A stretch of DNA of 64,000 bases from Sphingobacterium alkalisoli (GTDB lineage Bacteria; Bacteroidota; Bacteroidia; Sphingobacteriales; Sphingobacteriaceae), in assembly GCF_005049105.1 (NCBI RefSeq), contig NZ_SUKA01000003.1:772980-836979 (forward strand). Direction: 5' to 3'. Position numbers and translations under genes: made by a program. The first letter of the stretch is position 1, and every line of letters begins with the position of its first letter. The notes under the pieces are model-generated. The model was not told the origin of the DNA, searched no databases, and was given only the letters and a program-made list of their open reading frames with translations. Positions 36,269 through 45,615 of the stretch are shown here, piece by piece.

Positions 36269-36900
36269 TATCTTACAATCATTGATACCGGTTCTGTCCA
36301 ATCGCTTGTACCCTTTCCATTCCGTGCACGCACCCTTACGTAGTACTTTGTCGCGGGTACTAGCGGCGCAATAATATTTCCGCGGGATGTCGTTGTAAAG
36401 TAAGAATCTCCCCATTCGATCTCCGTTGCACCACTTGGCCATTCGCCGATCTGGATTTCGTACTCCCAGATACCCTTCTGTGCCGTAAAGTCTACCCGCA
36501 TCTGTCCGCTCAGGTTACCGTCCTTTAAGACTACCCGCTCGACGGTATAAGGCGCACGTTTGCTGGCCGGCTGTTTGGCCAAGATCATAGCCGAACTGGT
36601 CAGCACGGCTAGGTTGCCTGCTGAAGTAGTATTCACATAATGCGCCAGCTGGCCCAACTCATACAGCAGCTGTTTTCTACTTTCATTCTTGATCCGAATG
36701 TCGAGCACGCTACCGCCACGTATGGCGATTTCATGTTTGGAGCGGTATTCATTTACCACCGTCGTTAAATCCGCCAATGCGGGAATGGGGTCGGGAAAAT
36801 TTGCATTGTCGGTCAATGCACCTAAAATTTTCCCTGCTAAGGCTGCCAGTTCATCGTCCGACAGTCCTTCGTAATTTGAGACAACTCTTTCTGTTCTCAT
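36268..36900 (-). CDS. Fibronectin type III domain protein
   Basis: 210 aa from the ATG at 36900 (M-R-T-E-R-V-V); the longer open frame adds unlikely sequence. Residues 1-115 are helical, with G-L-S-D-D-E-L-A-A-L-A-G-K-I and no signal peptide or lipobox. Residues about 120-210 form an FnIII-like beta sandwich ending in the classic Y-Y-V-R-V-R-A-R-N-G-K-G-T-S-D-W. Without an export signal it may be cytoplasmic or a particle/structural protein. First gene of the putative lysis-like set. Confidence 0.72.
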   Translation of the reverse strand: MRTERVVSNYEGLSDDELAALAGKILGALTDNANFPDPIPALADLTTVVNEYRSKHEIAIRGGSVLDIRIKNESRKQLLYELGQLAHYVNTTSAGNLAVLTSSAMILAKQPASKRAPYTVERVVLKDGNLSGQMRVDFTAQKGIWEYEIQIGEWPSGATEIEWGDSYFTTTSRGNIIAPLVPATKYYVRVRARNGKGTSDWTEPVSMIVR

Positions 36901-37170
36901 GATAATTTGCTTTTTAATGTTAAACTGTAATGTTGCCTGCCTATTGGAAGACAGTAAAAATGGCAAGTCGTGAAGTTGTCCAAAACAGCAAATGTTTTGG
37001 ACAGGTTGCTTCACCAGATCTGATCGAGAAGGCGGTGCTCTTGAGGGTATGTATATTGTTTTCATACCCAAAGATGGGTACGAAGAAATGGTTAGTCGAG
37101 ATTTTAGCCAAGGTTAGCCCAGCACTGGCCAAGATTAGCCCGGGATTAGACATATATGCCTAAAAAGGGT

Positions 37171-37728
37171 GGTTTTTGATATTTAATCAGCGCTGGCCGA
37201 TATAACATCGAGGGCTAAGGAAACATCAACTACAATCAACGAAACATCCCTAAGGGCTAACTAAACATCATGGAGCGTTAATGGAACATCATCCACTGCT
37301 AATGAAATATCATGAGAGGTTAAGGAAACATCCCTGACGGCTAACGATGTTACGGTGAAGGTTAATGATATTACCGGAAGGCTAAATGATATGCAGTCGG
37401 GCTTCGACGATATCCACTCCAGTATGCATGATATCGTGTCGAGTGTAAATGATATATCATCAACACCTAACGTAGACACGCTAAGCGCTAATGATATATC
37501 GTCGATGCCCAACGATATTGCGTCGAGTGTCGAGGATACATCCTGAGGTATAGATGATGTCACGGTTAGGCTTAAGGATGTTGCCTTAACCGTTAGGGAT
37601 ACTTCCTTGAAGCCTAACTAAATTACGCTAGCGCTTACTGATGTCACATTAAGAGTCAACGATGTACAACCGAGGGCTAATGATGTTCAGGTAATTGCTG
37701 ACTGGATTCAGCTCAGCGCTAATTAATT
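37171..37728. repeat. Degenerate 21-bp tandem array, about 26 units
   Basis: Period-21 units can be laid end to end with only two or three single-base slips. The usual unit resembles GCTAATGATATATCGTCGAG(N). Read on the plus strand in the phase of position 37214, each unit is a heptad of the type A/V-N-D-I/V-S/T-x-x, interrupted by stop codons in four units. The minus strand also gives an open heptad frame (D-D-I-S-L type) at 37261-37563. Two more diverged units (GCCAAGGTTAGCCCAGC type) extend it left to about 37107. The whole 36901-37735 gap has no other gene. Confidence 0.85.
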
Positions 37729-37735
37729 GGTCAAT

Positions 37736-38434
37736 CTATGTTATTAGTTTCGTATTAAAAACTTCTGAAAAGTGAAACAATATTTTTTCTTTTACTTCTT
37801 CCATATCAATCGTCCTGTTCAGTTCATTCTGTAAAGTTGTGACAGTACGATCTTCTTGCGTAATCCCACAAGGCACAAAATAGTTATAATATTCCAGTGA
37901 ATTGTTAATATTGAAAGCAAATCCGTGATTAGTTACCCACCGAGAAAGATGCACGCCAACAGCACAAATCTTCTTTTTCTTTGCTGTAGCGTGATCTTTT
38001 AACCAGACCCCGGGAAATTCTTCGTCATAGTAACTTTCAAGGCCATAATCGTTCAATGTTTGTATAATTACTTCGGCTATACTCTTTATATACCATCGTA
38101 CATCTGTTTTGAAATTTTCAAGATCTAGTATCGGATACCCCACTAGTTGACCTTCTCCATGAAATGTTATCGCTCCTCCGCGTCTTATATCTAAATGATC
38201 TAAACCAACATCAGAAAGTTTACCTCTTGGAATAAATAGCTCACTTTCTTTCGCTGAACTGCCAAACGTTAAAATAGGCTGATGTTCACAGAGAATTAGC
38301 AAATTATTTGCAGACGTGTCTATTTTAAGTTGTTTAAGTTCAATAATAATTTTTCGAACCTCTTGTTGAAATGCTAAGGCATCCTCATAAGATATATTTC
38401 CTTTATTGAGATAAGTTAATTTAACTTGCTTCAT
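37736..38434 (-). CDS. lipB: Lipoyl(octanoyl) transferase
   Basis: 232 aa. Transfers octanoate from acyl carrier protein to lipoyl domains, the first step of lipoate synthesis, in the cytoplasm. Family motifs: R-R-G-G-A-I-T-F-H-G-E-G-Q-L-V-G-Y-P-I near residue 85, the Lys in K-K-I-C-A-V-G-V-H-L, H-G-F-A-F-N-I-N, and the acyl-accepting Cys in Y-F-V-P-C-G-I. The usual H-G-P-G-Q reads H-G-E-G-Q. No lipA is present in the window. Confidence 0.92.
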   Translation of the reverse strand: MKQVKLTYLNKGNISYEDALAFQQEVRKIIIELKQLKIDTSANNLLILCEHQPILTFGSSAKESELFIPRGKLSDVGLDHLDIRRGGAITFHGEGQLVGYPILDLENFKTDVRWYIKSIAEVIIQTLNDYGLESYYDEEFPGVWLKDHATAKKKKICAVGVHLSRWVTNHGFAFNINNSLEYYNYFVPCGITQEDRTVTTLQNELNRTIDMEEVKEKILFHFSEVFNTKLIT

Positions 38435-38548
38435 AAGTGCATTATTTAAATACTATCGTATCAGACGATATGTTCCCTTGTTCTGTTTGCAGTACCCTTA
38501 TCGTTCGTTCTGATAAGGGCACTGCTGATAATAGATTACAGAAGCAAG

Positions 38549-41500
38549 TTATTCAGTTTCCTCCACTTCAATTTGAGGAGGCATTAATTTATACATAACC
38601 GGTGTTACGATCCTTGACAGGATAGTTGAGCTTATAAGCCCCCCGATAAGTACAATTGCCAATGGTGCTATTTGCGGATTCGGATTCAAGGCAATCGGGA
38701 TCAGCCCACAAATAGCGGTTATCGACGTAAGCACAACAGGCAAAAACCTTGTTTCGCCAGCGATGTGAATGGCTACATTTATGCTGTGTCCTTTTGCTCT
38801 TAGTTGATTGGTAAAATCAACGAGCAGTAACGAATTCTTAACCTGAATTCCCGATAAACCTATGAAACCAATAATGGAGACTAAGGACATCGGATTTCCG
38901 GTTAGGAGCAAAAATATTACACCACCCAGCACACCCAATGGTATGATGGATAAAACGATAATTATCCCTTTAAAAGTTTTGAATTGTAATAATAGAACAG
39001 CTACAAAAAGGAATGCACTTAAAATGATCACGGAAAGGAAATTTCCACCGAGTGCATCTCCTTCCGATTCCGCTTCCCCAGATAATTTATAATAATACCC
39101 TTTTGGAAATTCCATTTTGTCAAGTTCCGGAACAATATCTTTCAATATATCATTGGCATAGAAATTATCCTTTGACAATGATGTTACTTTTGCAAAGCGT
39201 GACTTATTGAAATGGTTGATAGCTGTGGGAGAAGTCTCAAATCCGATGCTGGCGACCTGATCAACCTGTATCGGCGCGCCATGCATATTATTCACATATA
39301 GATTCTTTAAGGCATCGAGATTGGAGAATTTTTCTCTCGGCACTGTTATCACTACGTTTCTGGCATCTCCACGATCATCAATATAATCGCCAACGTTTAA
39401 TCCGGCAACAGCCAACCTGATCACCTTATCTATATCGCTGGTCAATACACCCAAAGTCCGGGCTTTTTCCTTATCAATTGTAATTTTTATATCTGATTTA
39501 TAGGTATTAAGTTCATTGTTTGTAAAAAATGTACCCGGGTGCTTACGCAACAGCTCTTCTACTTTAAATGAAAGCGCGCGTAAAGTGTCTTGGTTATCGC
39601 CAAATACCCTTACCACAATATTAGCTTCAATTGGTGTCCCCTGCTCGAAGTCCTTCACCTCAATTCGGGCATAGGGAAAATCCTGAAACTTGATCCGAAG
39701 TTTTTTGATCAGTTCGGTTTTTGCAATCGGACTCGCGTCATCATCCATCTGCACAAAAACCTGGGCAAAATCGGGTTTTATATCCTGCTGATGAACGTTG
39801 TAATAAATCTGGGGATTGCCTTTTCCTACATTTGATGTATAATAAACAATCTCTTCGTGTTTTTTCAATTCATTCTCCACCAATTTGGTCACCCGGTCAC
39901 TTTCTGGAATATCAGCCTGCAAGGGCATCTTTATATTCACTAAAAACATTGGTTTCTCGGAGGTTGGAAAAAGTTTGAAACCCGCAAGAGGGAATAATAA
40001 AAATGCCAGGACGCTTAATGCGATTGATATGCCGATCGTTACCTTTGGCCACTTTAGCGCAAGCGGCATTATTCTACGATAGGAAAAGGTCAGGAATTTT
40101 TGTAAATTCTTCAAAAAGTAATTGCCCTCTCCGTGGGTATGCGTTTTCAAGATCTTGCTACCCACAAATGGCACCAAGGTCAGGGCAACTATCATGGATG
40201 CCAGTACGGCGGTAATTATCGCCACCGGCAGACTGCGAATAAATTCTCCGGCCATATCAGGTAGAAAGGCAAGCGGCAAAAATGCTATGATCAAAGTTGC
40301 GGTACAACCGACCACGGCCAGGCCAATCTGTTTGGTACCTTTTAAAACAGCATCCTTGATGGAATGCCCCTCCCTAAGCCAACGTTCTATATTTTCGACC
40401 ACCACAATACTGTCGTCAACCAACAAGCCCAAGGCCACCACCAAACCAACTATGCTCAATTGATTAAGCGAAAAACCCATCATGTTCATCGCGATAAGAC
40501 CTAGCGCAAGCGACAGCGGGATAGAGATCATTACAATCACGGACGCTCTAAAGCCCAATGGAAGTAGGGTAATGACGACTAAAAGGATGGCCAGACCAAA
40601 ATCAAAGCCCAGGTGTCCCAATCTTTTCGCAACCATATCTGCCTGATCAAAGCTCTTGACCATTTTTATGTTTTCAGGCAAACTGTTGCTAAATTCCTCC
40701 AGCACAGGGGTGTATTCTTTTTTCACCTTACTGATGTCCACATCATCTTTCATGGCAGCGTTAACCAGTATACAACGATGTCCGTTGATACGCGTGATAT
40801 GGCTAACGACACCATCCTTATAGCTAACGTGAGCAACATCTTTCAGGTAGACTATTTTGCCATTAGCATTATAAATAACCGTATTGGCTACATCGTCAAC
40901 ATTTTTGAATTTACCACTGGTTTTTACATTGAAAACTTTATCGGACAAGTTGATGCTCCCGCCCGGAATATCTGCTGCTTCGCTTTGTAAGCTGCCAATA
41001 ACCAGATTTAAGGGTATTTTTAATTGGGCCAATTTATCCAATTGCATGTCGATCCGAATTTCCTGCTCGGGCATACCCGAATAGTTAACTTCCCGAAGAT
41101 TGGTTATCTTTTCCAGTTTCGTTTTAAGGATGTCTGCCTGATCTCTCAATACCTTGGACGAAGCGGTGTTGGATATTAATGCCGTTTGAATGATTTTTAC
41201 ATCAGCAGAAGAAATTTTTTCCGTTTTAATCAAATAGATATCCTTCGGAAGCGCTCCATTTTTGAGTGCATTTATTTCGGTCGATATCTCCTGGTATTTA
41301 TTGTCCACATCTACACCATACTTAAATTTAATCTGGATCGCAGCTACCCCGTCCTCGATCGTAGTAAGGATTTTATCAATATTTTCGAGTCCGTATATTT
41401 TGTTTTCGATAGGTTTTACGACCTGTTCTTCCATATCCTTTGGACTCGTGCCCGGGTATATAACTGTTACCAGGTATTGTGGCGGATTAGTGGTGGGGTC

Positions 41501-41608
41501 TTCCGACCGTGGCATGTTGAATAGCGTAAGCAACCCCACGACCGATATCAAAACAAATATGATAAGGGTAAACTGGTAATTTTTTACAGCAAAATTTGTA
41601 ATTTTCAT
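38549..41608 (-). CDS. RND-family multidrug efflux permease (HAE1/AcrB-like)
   Basis: 1019 aa inner-membrane proton-driven pump. Twelve membrane segments are arranged 1+5 / 1+5 with two large periplasmic domains. The helix 4 motif G-L-V-V-A-L-G-L-L-V-D-D-S-I-V-V-V-E-N carries the proton-relay Asp pair. A second half with P-L-G-V-L-G-G-V and S-G-I-Q-V-K-N-S-L-L-L-V-D-F is visible. Last gene of an operon TolC, adaptor, pump (minus strand), with a TetR gene upstream as the likely repressor. Confidence 0.95.
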   Translation of the reverse strand: MKITNFAVKNYQFTLIIFVLISVVGLLTLFNMPRSEDPTTNPPQYLVTVIYPGTSPKDMEEQVVKPIENKIYGLENIDKILTTIEDGVAAIQIKFKYGVDVDNKYQEISTEINALKNGALPKDIYLIKTEKISSADVKIIQTALISNTASSKVLRDQADILKTKLEKITNLREVNYSGMPEQEIRIDMQLDKLAQLKIPLNLVIGSLQSEAADIPGGSINLSDKVFNVKTSGKFKNVDDVANTVIYNANGKIVYLKDVAHVSYKDGVVSHITRINGHRCILVNAAMKDDVDISKVKKEYTPVLEEFSNSLPENIKMVKSFDQADMVAKRLGHLGFDFGLAILLVVITLLPLGFRASVIVMISIPLSLALGLIAMNMMGFSLNQLSIVGLVVALGLLVDDSIVVVENIERWLREGHSIKDAVLKGTKQIGLAVVGCTATLIIAFLPLAFLPDMAGEFIRSLPVAIITAVLASMIVALTLVPFVGSKILKTHTHGEGNYFLKNLQKFLTFSYRRIMPLALKWPKVTIGISIALSVLAFLLFPLAGFKLFPTSEKPMFLVNIKMPLQADIPESDRVTKLVENELKKHEEIVYYTSNVGKGNPQIYYNVHQQDIKPDFAQVFVQMDDDASPIAKTELIKKLRIKFQDFPYARIEVKDFEQGTPIEANIVVRVFGDNQDTLRALSFKVEELLRKHPGTFFTNNELNTYKSDIKITIDKEKARTLGVLTSDIDKVIRLAVAGLNVGDYIDDRGDARNVVITVPREKFSNLDALKNLYVNNMHGAPIQVDQVASIGFETSPTAINHFNKSRFAKVTSLSKDNFYANDILKDIVPELDKMEFPKGYYYKLSGEAESEGDALGGNFLSVIILSAFLFVAVLLLQFKTFKGIIIVLSIIPLGVLGGVIFLLLTGNPMSLVSIIGFIGLSGIQVKNSLLLVDFTNQLRAKGHSINVAIHIAGETRFLPVVLTSITAICGLIPIALNPNPQIAPLAIVLIGGLISSTILSRIVTPVMYKLMPPQIEVEETE

Positions 41609-41619
41609 TTTTGTACAGT

Positions 41620-42666
41620 TTACTTGATTATTTTAATAGTGGACTGCTCGTTCAGGTAAGCACTGTTGGAAATAACAATCTGATTTATTCCCTCGAGGTT
41701 GCCACGCAGGTATACCCCGTCATTTTCAAACTTCATAATGTTTACGGGAATTTTCTTTACGCGGTTTGCACCGACTGCCGTAAACACGAAGCCTTTGTTG
41801 CCATCTGCCTCCACTAACGAACTGAACGGAATGACAACGGCATTTTCATCCTCACTGATGGCTATTTCTGCTCGCCCGAACATGCCCACAGGAGGAACAA
41901 CTTTTTGAAGCTGTAGCTTCAGCTCTACCTGGAAAGAGCCGATCTCTCTATCTGCCGACTGCAGCTTTCGGAATACCGCTGCTTCAAAAAGCTGGTCTGG
42001 ATAACCATCCAATCTAACCTGAGCAGGTTGACCGACCTTAATTGCGGCCCATTCCACGTCCGTTACACCGACTTTAAGAAGATAGCTGGCATTGTGCTGC
42101 ACGGAGTTGGTTAGCAGTATCGGCATCCCCCCTCCCACTACTTCTCCTTCGTTGGCAATTTTCTTGGCTACAAAACCGTCAGATGCGGCATATATTTTTG
42201 CGTGGCGCTCATCAAATGCAACAGCCTCTTTGGCCTGCTTGGCAACTTCAAGGGCGGTCCTTGTATTTTGCAGCTGCTCCAAGGTAAAGACACTGTCCCT
42301 ATAAAGGTTGATCGCCCGATCATAGTCGCGTTGGGCTTTTTCGACCCCTAGCCCGGATTGCGCAAGACCAGCTGCTATCTCGGTGGCATTAAGCGTGGCC
42401 AGCAATTGGCCTTTGCGGAAAAATTCTCCTTCATGTACCAGTATACGGCTGATGATGCCACCAATCTTAAAGGAATAGTTTGCCTGGTCTTCGGTACTGA
42501 CCAGTCCGGTAGCTTGTATCGTGCTCGGCACGTTTAATGAGGAGACAGGGGCAACCTTTACGGCTATAACATCGGGCTCATCAAGTGGATTTGTATTTTT
42601 AGGGTGCTCATTGCACGAGAACAGAAATAATGCAGAAGCAACGATTGCAAATTGATTTTTTTTCAT
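41620..42666 (-). CDS. RND efflux periplasmic adaptor (membrane fusion protein)
   Basis: 348 aa from the ATG at 42666 (M-K-K-N-Q-F-A). The longer frame overlaps the TolC gene with unconvincing sequence. Lipobox L-F-L-F-S-C-N-E. Lipoyl/hairpin halves are seen at G-F-V-A-K-K-I-A-N-E-G-E-V-V-G-G and an alpha hairpin with Q-L-Q-N-T-R-T-A-L-E. It bridges the pump and the outer-membrane channel; only 11 bp from the pump gene. Confidence 0.93.
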   Translation of the reverse strand: MKKNQFAIVASALFLFSCNEHPKNTNPLDEPDVIAVKVAPVSSLNVPSTIQATGLVSTEDQANYSFKIGGIISRILVHEGEFFRKGQLLATLNATEIAAGLAQSGLGVEKAQRDYDRAINLYRDSVFTLEQLQNTRTALEVAKQAKEAVAFDERHAKIYAASDGFVAKKIANEGEVVGGGMPILLTNSVQHNASYLLKVGVTDVEWAAIKVGQPAQVRLDGYPDQLFEAAVFRKLQSADREIGSFQVELKLQLQKVVPPVGMFGRAEIAISEDENAVVIPFSSLVEADGNKGFVFTAVGANRVKKIPVNIMKFENDGVYLRGNLEGINQIVISNSAYLNEQSTIKIIK

Positions 42667-42673
42667 GTGTATA

Positions 42674-44035
42674 TTATTGTATGTTAAAACTAGCGTTTGC
42701 ACGTTCGATGGCAGAAAATGATATCCAGGTATCGAAAAGCGCAATGTTTGCTTGGAGCTGGGAATCGATCCATTGGTTTTGGGCATCCAGCAGCTCGATA
42801 TAGATAGCCAACCCTTCCTTGTACAGTTTTGACATATCGTGGTAATAAATCTGGCTGGTATTTAACTGGCTCTGGGCAGCATGGTACTGGGCAATTGCCC
42901 GCTGCATATTGGCCTGCCGGACTTTAAGCTCTGTAAAGAGCTGTTGCTCCACATAATCGGTCTGAGATGCAATAGCATGTTGCTCGGCAATAGTCTGTTT
43001 GATTCGATAGTTGTTCTTTCCCGAGGCAAACAGGTTCCATTCTAACGAAATGCCAAACAAGTAATACCGGGAATCCCTATTGAATTTCCAGTCAAAAGCC
43101 TGCGACCCCAAGTCTAGATTGGCCCCGATCTTCGGAATAAGGTATGACTTTGCTAGCCCCGTTAGATCTTCATTGATATTCTTTGCTATCTTTAGTTTTG
43201 AGAGTTCTTCCCGGTTACTGATATTATCAGCCCGTAATAAATCGTCTGCAGGGAGATCCGAAATTTCATCAACCAAAATATCATCTGATAAAGGGCGGTT
43301 CAGCAGAAAATTAAAGTAGTATTGTGCAGATTCTTGCGTTTTTATTGCTTCGACGATAGCAGCCTCTATTTTTGAAACTTCATTTTGGCTTCTGACCACA
43401 GCGGTTCGGTTTATCTTTCCATTATCGAAAAGACTTTTGTTAACTCGCTCTCCTTCGGTTACCAGTTTTAAGTAAGACTGATATATTTGCACGGCATTTG
43501 TTGCCTTCAGATAATTATAGTAGGCCGTTTTGATCTCCTTCACCAGCTCCCGCTTGTAGAGAAGTACCTCCGTTTTCTGAAGATCGATCTGCTTCGACTT
43601 GATCTTTTTATTATAGCGAAGTTCCGCATTCAGAATGGGTTGGGTTATGCGAAATTTTGCATCGTAGAAATTGTCTGGATTCAACAATTCCCGTTGGTTC
43701 TGTAGCTGCGGAAAGGAGTTGCTTCCCGTAAGTTGATTAAGCGTGGCGTACACGTTATTCATCAGATCACCCACCGGGATGTCTATTGTACGGCCACCAT
43801 CCGCTTTCGTGTATGTCGTAGAAAAAGCGACATTGGGCAGGAACATACTTTTTGCTTCTCCCAGTGCGTATACATTCTTTTCCAGAATAAAATTCTGTTG
43901 ATTTATACTTTGGTTTGACTCAATTCCCTGCCTGATATAGCTGTCCAATTTCGATTGCGCGGCGGCTACATTTGGGGTGAAAATAGTGTAGACTATGCAA
44001 CACCAAAATAGATTTTTTTGAAAAATATTAATCAT
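42674..44035 (-). CDS. TolC-family outer-membrane efflux channel
   Basis: 453 aa. The signal peptide ends near A-A-A-Q-S. Two repeated OEP halves of long helices are recognisable by L-N-Q-L-T-G-S... and S-L-E-W-N-L-F-A-S-G-K-N-N-Y-R, the latter matching the family W-x-L-F-x-G-x-x-x-x-x-R pattern. First gene of the tripartite efflux operon, 7 bp before the adaptor gene. Confidence 0.93.
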   Translation of the reverse strand: MINIFQKNLFWCCIVYTIFTPNVAAAQSKLDSYIRQGIESNQSINQQNFILEKNVYALGEAKSMFLPNVAFSTTYTKADGGRTIDIPVGDLMNNVYATLNQLTGSNSFPQLQNQRELLNPDNFYDAKFRITQPILNAELRYNKKIKSKQIDLQKTEVLLYKRELVKEIKTAYYNYLKATNAVQIYQSYLKLVTEGERVNKSLFDNGKINRTAVVRSQNEVSKIEAAIVEAIKTQESAQYYFNFLLNRPLSDDILVDEISDLPADDLLRADNISNREELSKLKIAKNINEDLTGLAKSYLIPKIGANLDLGSQAFDWKFNRDSRYYLFGISLEWNLFASGKNNYRIKQTIAEQHAIASQTDYVEQQLFTELKVRQANMQRAIAQYHAAQSQLNTSQIYYHDMSKLYKEGLAIYIELLDAQNQWIDSQLQANIALFDTWISFSAIERANASFNIQ

Positions 44036-44080
44036 TGTAATAATTTTAAACAGTGTTCAATTTTTGAACAAAAAAAAGGA

Positions 44081-44689
44081 TTATCCTTTTTCCAGTAATG
44101 AAACAAAACACTCATATCCATATTTCATTAGGTCTTCATTTGACTTATTTTGAAAACTTGTCGTGCGGTCTTTACAGAACAATGCACATATTCCGTGAAG
44201 CGACGAAAGGAGCATAAAGGAAAAATATTCCTGATCCATTCCGACAAATCTACCTTCTGCCTGACATTCTTTGACCAGCTCCAAGAGATGATTGATCGCT
44301 TCCTGGGCAATTTTGAAGCCTCCTTCGGTAGATGCTTTTGCAGGCTCTTCTACCATAAACATAAGATTATAATAATCTTTATTATCCTGTGCGAACTGAA
44401 TGAACACTCTTCCAACTGCCTTCAATCGCTCAAAAGGGTCAGCTACTTTATCCAATATCTTCAACTGGGCAAGTAATAACCTAAATCCCTCCTTATGAAG
44501 CTCGTGAAATATTTCGCTCTTGTCCTTGAAATGAAAATAGATCATTCCAGGGCTATAATTGATTTCGCTTGCAATATTTCGCATACTGGTTTTTTCATAC
44601 CCCTTATCTAGAAATATCTTACGTGCCGCATCCAGGATGCGCTTCTGCATTTCTTGTTTTTCTTCTTGTTTTCTCTCCGCTATACCCAT
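44081..44689 (-). CDS. TetR-family repressor of the efflux operon
   Basis: 202 aa. N-terminal HTH: R-I-L-D-A-A-R-K-I-F-L-D-K-G-Y-E-K-T-S-M (20 residues), then R-N-I-A-S-E-I-N-Y-S-P-G-M-I-Y-F-H-F-K-D-K. The C-terminal ligand domain is helical and not family-specific. It lies 45 bp upstream of the TolC gene in the same direction; TetR repressors in this place normally control the pump. A palindrome TGAACAGTGTTCA-like sequence lies near 45540, and TGTTCAATTTTTGAACA near 44050; these are candidate operators. Confidence 0.9.
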   Translation of the reverse strand: MGIAERKQEEKQEMQKRILDAARKIFLDKGYEKTSMRNIASEINYSPGMIYFHFKDKSEIFHELHKEGFRLLLAQLKILDKVADPFERLKAVGRVFIQFAQDNKDYYNLMFMVEEPAKASTEGGFKIAQEAINHLLELVKECQAEGRFVGMDQEYFSFMLLSSLHGICALFCKDRTTSFQNKSNEDLMKYGYECFVSLLEKG

Positions 44690-44740
44690 TCAGTATTAAA
44701 ATAAAATCGTTTCTAAAAGTTGCTCTCCGAAATCCCCCAT

Positions 44741-45502
44741 TTAATGTGACAATCCCGGGCTTAGTTGGCCCATAATGTTTACAGCCGCTTTTCTGCTCAA
44801 AAATCTGAAGCCAAAAAGCATCATTCTATTTTTAAACCCTTGAACAATTCTTGGCTTGTTTCTGTTATTCAGCGCATTGATTAGTTCATCAGCTACTTCT
44901 GCGACAGAAGAGACAACAAATTTTGGAAACGCGCTGGTTTCCCGTCCAGCATTGGAATGAAAATCCGAATCGGCAGCGCCTGGATTAAAGCCTGTCACAA
45001 ATATACCCTTATTTTTAAATTCGTACCAAAGGGATTCTGAAAAGTTAGCTACAAAACCTTTTGTCGCTGCATACACAGCACCACCTGGCAGCGATGAGTG
45101 CGCAAGCAATGATCCTACATTTACCAAAGCATTACCGGGCTTCGCATTGTTTAAAAATGCATACGATAAACTTACCACTGCGTCCATATTTAGCACCATG
45201 GAGTCTAACTGCTCTTCAAGCGATATTTCAACGAATTTGCCGTATGTACCGGTGCCGGCATTATTGATGAGTAAGTCATACCCGTGCGTGCTGAGATGAT
45301 TGCTGACTTTTTGGATATCTTCCTTTTTTGTCAGATCTGCTACAAGAATAGTATGGGTATCTGTTCCCAATAGCTCTTGAAGCGATTTGAGTTTTTGTTC
45401 ATTCCGTGCCACCAAAGTGAGCCGATAATCCTGGGCTGCAAGACGTTTTGCAACCTCAAAGCCTATGCCTCCACTTGCGCCTGTTATTAATGCTGTTTTC
45501 AT
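44741..45502 (-). CDS. Short-chain dehydrogenase/reductase
   Basis: 253 aa. Classical SDR: the cofactor motif T-G-A-S-G-G-I-G near residue 8, N-N-A-G near 80, the active-site Ser in V-N-V-G-S-L, and Y-x-x-x-K as Y-A-A-T-K-G near residue 147. An upstream sequence with ATTGAACAGTGTTCAAT (near 45538-45554) resembles the inverted repeat before the TolC gene, so it may share the TetR regulator. The substrate is unknown. Confidence 0.92.
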   Translation of the reverse strand: MKTALITGASGGIGFEVAKRLAAQDYRLTLVARNEQKLKSLQELLGTDTHTILVADLTKKEDIQKVSNHLSTHGYDLLINNAGTGTYGKFVEISLEEQLDSMVLNMDAVVSLSYAFLNNAKPGNALVNVGSLLAHSSLPGGAVYAATKGFVANFSESLWYEFKNKGIFVTGFNPGAADSDFHSNAGRETSAFPKFVVSSVAEVADELINALNNRNKPRIVQGFKNRMMLFGFRFLSRKAAVNIMGQLSPGLSH

Positions 45503-45615
45503 TTCATAAAAAATTAAAAATATTTATGCCACAAATATATTGAACAGTGTTCAATAAAATCGAACCTTTTTATAAAAATGATTTTATTATTACATCTGAA
45601 ACATTATTTTTCTAC

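Noticed and set aside
34451..36900. Complete prophage
   Set aside because: Only lysis-like genes are seen; no integrase, terminase, capsid or tail gene is present and flanking genes are ordinary chromosomal ones.
37261..37563. 100-codon minus-strand frame and 63-codon plus-strand frame as real genes
   Set aside because: Both lie wholly in the 21-bp array; open frames on both strands follow from the period being a multiple of three. The minus one starts with GTG and has no flanking support.
37171..37728. CRISPR array
   Set aside because: Units are contiguous 21-bp degenerate repeats with no unique spacers, no cas gene is near, and repeats are too variable.
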